A stretch of DNA of 8,316 bases from an uncultured Bryobacterales bacterium (GTDB taxonomy: Bacteria; Acidobacteriota; Terriglobia; Bryobacterales; Bryobacteraceae), in contig CALMAV010000521.1 in the NCBI GenBank assembly GCA_937859895.1, positions 1,478 to 9,793 on the forward strand. Reading direction: 5' to 3'. Both the position numbers and the translations under genes were made by a program. A model generated the notes under the pieces. The model was not told where the DNA came from, made no database searches, and worked only from the letters and a program-made list of their open reading frames with translations. Within the stretch, counting starts at the first letter, position 1; each line of letters begins with the position of its first letter. Of this stretch, positions 5,155 to 8,316 are shown one piece after another.

Positions 5155-7965
5155 CTACTTCCAGTCCGGGTTCTTGCCTAAACTGACTAGGTTCGCTAGT
5201 ATGCGGTACGCGCCTGGTACCCCGGCCGGCAGCTGCCGGTATAACGCATACGCGTCATAGACATAGAAACCCTTGCCATACCGCGCCACTAGCAGCCCTC
5301 CGGCTTGCGGCTTCTGCCCGGCATCGTGCGTTTCGACCAATGCTTTATAACGGTTGTCCCAAGTTTGCAGAAAGCCATGACCACGCTCCTCTTCCCAACC
5401 CTTGAAGTCCAGGGCAGTAATTTGATTTGGCCAACGCAACGCTGGGTTAGACGGGTCCAGGAACGTCATCTTCGAATCCTCTTCCACCACTTTTTCAGGG
5501 TTCTGCCCCAGCGAGAATGGATACGGCCCGTAGTTGCGGTCAAAGTTTTGCACGTTGTACTGCACAATCAGCGTCCCGCCGTTTTGGACGTAAGAAAGCA
5601 ATCGCGCGTTGTTCGAGCGCAACTCGGGGCGGGCAGTATAGGCCCGAACGCCCAGTACAATGGCATCGAACCCGGACAGATCGCCTCGCTCGATATCTGA
5701 AGCCGAGAGGACCTGCACCGGTACTTGCAGATCGTGCAGCGCTTGAGGCACGTCATCGCCAGTTCCAGGAATAAACGCCACATGCAAACCCGGCGCCGTT
5801 GTCACATCCACGCCAGCAGCTTTGTACACGGCATTGCGGTAGTACGGATAGGAGCGCACCCCTGCGTAGCCCACAGTTCGATAGCCCTCGGTGTATGTCT
5901 TGCCGGCGTAGTCAGCTACAGCCCGAATTGTGTAGGTCTCCGGCTTGATGCCGTGCGGGGTCACCTGAAAAGAAACAGTCTGGTTCTCACCCTCCGCGCC
6001 CAACGTAAATGGATACTCTTGCGGGGTGGCCTGCCAATCGGGCGGTAATTGCAGACGAAGGGTGCCCTTAGCTGGGCCCTTTACATTGCTGTGCAAATTA
6101 CAGGAGAACTCAAATTCTTTACTGGTAAGCGGCACTGCTCCAGCACCAGGTGCAACGGTAACGCCAATTGCCGGGCCAACGAGCAGCGGATTCTCTACCA
6201 AGCCAATTCCTTCGGCACGGCTATACCCCTGCACAACCTTCTGCAGCCCGATCTCCTCGCCTCGATAAACCAGCGTTGCGCTCGCGACAAGCGGATACGG
6301 CGATGTGGACCGACCACGAGAGCCGGCGTCGATCAAGTCGTAGTAGGCCTGCTCCCCATTGGGCCGCGTGTAGTACGGCCGCGTCAGCCGAGCCTCTTGC
6401 GGAACCGTGACTTCCGATTTCACCTTGAGGTCTTTCTGGGGGGCCAAAGCGGAATTGGTGATCGCCTCGGTTTTGATGGTCCAGGGCGGGCCATCGGCTC
6501 CGCTTAGGCTCAAACGGGAAATGCTCCAGGGCTCACTCCCCAGGTTCATCAAAGACGACTGCACACGAAAGCTTTGCCCGGGAATAGCGGTGCCAAACGT
6601 AGGCTGCGGACCTGCGAACGCCGCAAACGGCCCGGTGGGTTCCTTGTCCGGCGCCACTGCCGCATCAAAGGAGACGCCTAGCGCCAGAGTCAGTGCTTTT
6701 TGGCACTGATCCTCTTTCACCTTAAGCTCAAACAGCACATCACTCTTGCCCGGCTCCGGCAGCGTACTTCCTTGCACATGCTGCACCAGCGCCCGTATCT
6801 CCTTCAGCCCGTCGGCTAAGTCCGGCGCAATGGAGTTAGGAGCAGTTGCCCGATAGTGCTCTCTTGCCTGGGCCATCGTCTGCGCAAACTGCGTCAATCC
6901 TGCTTGCAGGAGGCCGGTATCGCCCTGTGCCAAGGCGGCAATCCCCAGCAACGATACATCAATGCCGTCATAGAACGACTTCTCCGTCCCAGTAACGTTC
7001 ACTCGCGTACCGTAACGGTGATAATCAACCGAAGCAGGCGCTGGCTGAGGCAGCGTGCCGCCTCCGTTCTGACTCTTCTGAAATCCCCAGCCCTCTCTGC
7101 CGATCTGCGCAGAGGTCAACCCGGCTGCCGCGTCATAGGCACTTTCATCGGCAGTCAAATCGGTCGAAGGTTTCTGTGTTAGCCAGGTCTTGTTCACGTA
7201 ATTGAAGAAGCGCAAAGGCACATACTGGTCCGTCGCGTAGTCGTACATCGTGCCTTCTTTTGTCGGCGTGAAGAAGGGGACTCGCGCATATACTTTCAGC
7301 GGAGCCCAAGGCCGCAGACCCTCTGCCATCTGCTCAGGGAATTGTTTGGGATCCGCCGCTGCTATGAATGCCTCCTGCGCCATCTGGCCCGAGACCTGAT
7401 GGTTTCCGTGGCCATCGGTAGATGCGCCTGCGAACGTGGATGTAATCACCAGCGGACGCGTCATCCGAATTACCCGCACTGTGTCAGAGAGTGTGCGTCC
7501 GTAGCCCCATTTTTCGAGCGCCTCTTCCCGAGTCTTGGAGAAGCCGTAATCGATTTCACGTCCCCAGAATTGATCGACGCCGTAGTAGCGATCTGCGGTC
7601 AACAACTCTTGCGTCCGCACCAGGCCGAGCTCGTCGTACATGTCGCTCGACATCGCATTCTGGCCGCCTTCGCCGCGCGTCAAGGTCAGCAAAGCACCAC
7701 GCGCACCCCACCCGCGAGTCTGCTCCGCCAGCATGCCTCCATCCTCGTCATCAGGATGGGCCACAATCGCAATGATGCTGGCGCGCGTGTTCAGAGCCGC
7801 CAGCCATCGCGACATGCCCGCTGCTCCCCGGTCCAAATAGATGCTCTGGCTATATGTATCGAGCTCGCCAAACAGACCTGAAGCCCGAAGAACAGCTCCT
7901 GCGGTAAAACTCAACAGCAGGGCTAATACGACCGCTGCGCTTCTCTGATTCAATCGACCCACCAT
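5155..7965 (-). CDS. Large exported PIG-L family deacetylase with NEW3-like and amidotransferase-like C-terminal domains
   Basis: A 936-residue protein, far longer than simple PIG-L/LmbE enzymes of about 230-300 residues. After a signal peptide (hydrophobic residues about 9-28) comes the PIG-L deacetylase domain, about 62-270, with the zinc motif AHPDDE (H70, D72, D73, E74) and the second motif DGHGNHQ (H186, H189). These fit the metal-binding H, D and H of zinc N-acetylglucosamine-type deacetylases. Residues about 330-440 look helical. Residues about 612-695 resemble a NEW3/CARDB-type beta-sandwich (LRLQLPPDWQATP followed by QTVSFQVTPHGIKPETYTI). The C-terminal part, about 725-930, resembles a class I amidotransferase/ThuA-like fold (VAFIPGTGDDVPQAL, FDAIVLGVRAY, NGGTLIVQYN), with no obvious catalytic Cys at the usual place. 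The inferred role is deacetylation of a glycan or glycoconjugate outside the cytoplasm. The ATG has only a weak GGGTGA about 10 bases upstream. The gene diverges from a TonB receptor and precedes msrA. Confidence 0.9.
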   Translation of the reverse strand: MVGRLNQRSAAVVLALLLSFTAGAVLRASGLFGELDTYSQSIYLDRGAAGMSRWLAALNTRASIIAIVAHPDDEDGGMLAEQTRGWGARGALLTLTRGEGGQNAMSSDMYDELGLVRTQELLTADRYYGVDQFWGREIDYGFSKTREEALEKWGYGRTLSDTVRVIRMTRPLVITSTFAGASTDGHGNHQVSGQMAQEAFIAAADPKQFPEQMAEGLRPWAPLKVYARVPFFTPTKEGTMYDYATDQYVPLRFFNYVNKTWLTQKPSTDLTADESAYDAAAGLTSAQIGREGWGFQKSQNGGGTLPQPAPASVDYHRYGTRVNVTGTEKSFYDGIDVSLLGIAALAQGDTGLLQAGLTQFAQTMAQAREHYRATAPNSIAPDLADGLKEIRALVQHVQGSTLPEPGKSDVLFELKVKEDQCQKALTLALGVSFDAAVAPDKEPTGPFAAFAGPQPTFGTAIPGQSFRVQSSLMNLGSEPWSISRLSLSGADGPPWTIKTEAITNSALAPQKDLKVKSEVTVPQEARLTRPYYTRPNGEQAYYDLIDAGSRGRSTSPYPLVASATLVYRGEEIGLQKVVQGYSRAEGIGLVENPLLVGPAIGVTVAPGAGAVPLTSKEFEFSCNLHSNVKGPAKGTLRLQLPPDWQATPQEYPFTLGAEGENQTVSFQVTPHGIKPETYTIRAVADYAGKTYTEGYRTVGYAGVRSYPYYRNAVYKAAGVDVTTAPGLHVAFIPGTGDDVPQALHDLQVPVQVLSASDIERGDLSGFDAIVLGVRAYTARPELRSNNARLLSYVQNGGTLIVQYNVQNFDRNYGPYPFSLGQNPEKVVEEDSKMTFLDPSNPALRWPNQITALDFKGWEEERGHGFLQTWDNRYKALVETHDAGQKPQAGGLLVARYGKGFYVYDAYALYRQLPAGVPGAYRILANLVSLGKNPDWK

Positions 7966-8062
7966 GCAAAGTATTCACCCTACTTTCGCAGACTCAACTT
8001 CGTCAGCTTATAATCTCTACTATCTTGATCGGCTTCTATAGCGGATCTGTTGGGGGTTAAGA
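7966..8062. promoter_or_regulatory. Divergent promoter region between the PIG-L gene and the TonB receptor gene
   Basis: The 97 bases separate the two start codons, so both genes must be controlled from here unless the promoters lie inside coding sequence. The region is visibly AT-richer than its flanks. It contains TTATAA at 8008-8013, which is self-complementary and could provide a -10 element on either strand: TATAAT on plus and TATAAG on minus. No operator-like long inverted repeat was seen. Confidence 0.5.
7985..8014 (+). promoter_or_regulatory. Candidate sigma-70-type promoter for the TonB receptor gene
   Basis: A perfect -10 hexamer TATAAT lies at 8009-8014, with a partial -35 TTCGCA (7985-7990, four of six matches) 18 bases before it. 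Transcription would start near 8020 and leave a leader of roughly 40 bases before the ATG at 8063. The -10 match is clear; the -35 is weak. Confidence 0.5.
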
Positions 8063-8316
8063 ATGAATACTCGTATACGGCTCGGTGGGTGGCTTGCGCT
8101 GCTCGCGATGTTTTCCCTGTCCAGCGTCATGCAAGCGCAGAGCCAAGCGATCAACGGCAGCATTCGGGGACAGGTGCAGGATCAGAGTTCAACGCCATTG
8201 CCCGGCGCTGCGGTCAAGGTAGAGAACACCGCTACTGGTTTTACACGAACCGATGTAACGGCTGACGATGGTTACTACGTTGTTCCGAATCTGCCGCTGG
8301 GCGAGTACGTCGTCAC
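8063..8316 (+). CDS. TonB-dependent receptor with N-terminal carboxypeptidase-regulatory-like domain (3' partial)
   Basis: The frame opens at ATG 8063, preceded by GGGGG at 8052-8056 with a 6-base spacer, and runs off the window without a stop, giving 84 visible residues. The leader MNTRIRLGGWLALLAMFSLS continues to VMQAQSQA, a standard signal peptide with likely cleavage after QA. What follows (SIRGQVQDQSSTPLPGAAVK, then VENTATGFTRTDVTADDGYY, then VVPNLPLGEYVV) is a carboxypeptidase-regulatory-like (CarboxypepD_reg) beta-sandwich. In Acidobacteriota this start is characteristic of Oar-like outer-membrane TonB-dependent receptors of about 1000 residues. The TonB plug and barrel are beyond the window, so the receptor identity is inferred; another outer-surface protein with the same N-terminal domain is possible. 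It is divergent from the PIG-L gene. Confidence 0.8.
   Translation, partial: MNTRIRLGGWLALLAMFSLSSVMQAQSQAINGSIRGQVQDQSSTPLPGAAVKVENTATGFTRTDVTADDGYYVVPNLPLGEYVV

Noticed and set aside
7342..7881. 179-codon plus-strand open frame opposite the PIG-L gene
   Set aside because: It lies wholly antisense to the catalytic domain of a clear gene, and its translation is Arg/Cys/His-rich without motifs: a shadow of GC-rich codon use.

Overview
The window looks like chromosomal DNA from a moderately GC-rich member of the Acidobacteriota (Terriglobia-like). This is inferred from the combination of a CRTAC1/ASPIC-UnbV repeat protein, a very large PIG-L deacetylase, a DUF1080 protein and a TonB-dependent receptor that begins with a carboxypeptidase-regulatory-like domain. 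No rRNA or single-copy marker gene is present to confirm it. I see no tRNA, insertion sequence, phage gene or CRISPR array.

Layout: (1) 1-1556, plus strand: the 3' part of an FG-GAP/ASPIC-UnbV (CRTAC1-family) protein whose start lies upstream of the window. (2) 1553-2410, plus: an exported Nif3-like dinuclear metal-centre protein that overlaps gene 1 by 4 bases (ATGA). (3) 2411-2909: about 500 bases without a convincing intact gene. Its first half holds coding-like fragments broken by a stop and a frame change, and its second half holds three short adjacent inverted repeats. (4) 2910-3422, plus: exported Cu/Zn superoxide dismutase. (5) 3460-4416, plus: exported DUF1080 (3-keto-disaccharide hydrolase-type) protein with an extra N-terminal domain. 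(6) 4429-5091, minus: exported methionine sulfoxide reductase MsrA, convergent with gene 5 and only 12 bases from it. (7) 5155-7965, minus: 936-residue exported PIG-L deacetylase with a NEW3-like domain and a C-terminal amidotransferase/ThuA-like domain. (8) 8063 to the window edge, plus: the 5' end of a TonB-dependent receptor, divergent from gene 7 across a 97-base promoter region.

Every gene whose N-terminus is visible begins with a signal peptide or N-terminal hydrophobic segment, so the window encodes almost entirely envelope or periplasmic proteins. Two themes can be inferred. One is extracytoplasmic oxidative-damage control: SodC removes superoxide and MsrA repairs oxidised methionine. 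The other is handling of glycans: the PIG-L deacetylase, the DUF1080 protein and the divergent TonB-dependent receptor. No known multi-gene defence or biosynthetic system was recognised. The most unusual items are the exported Nif3 protein translationally coupled to the CRTAC1-like protein, the multi-domain PIG-L protein facing a TonB receptor, and the decayed-looking gap upstream of sodC.
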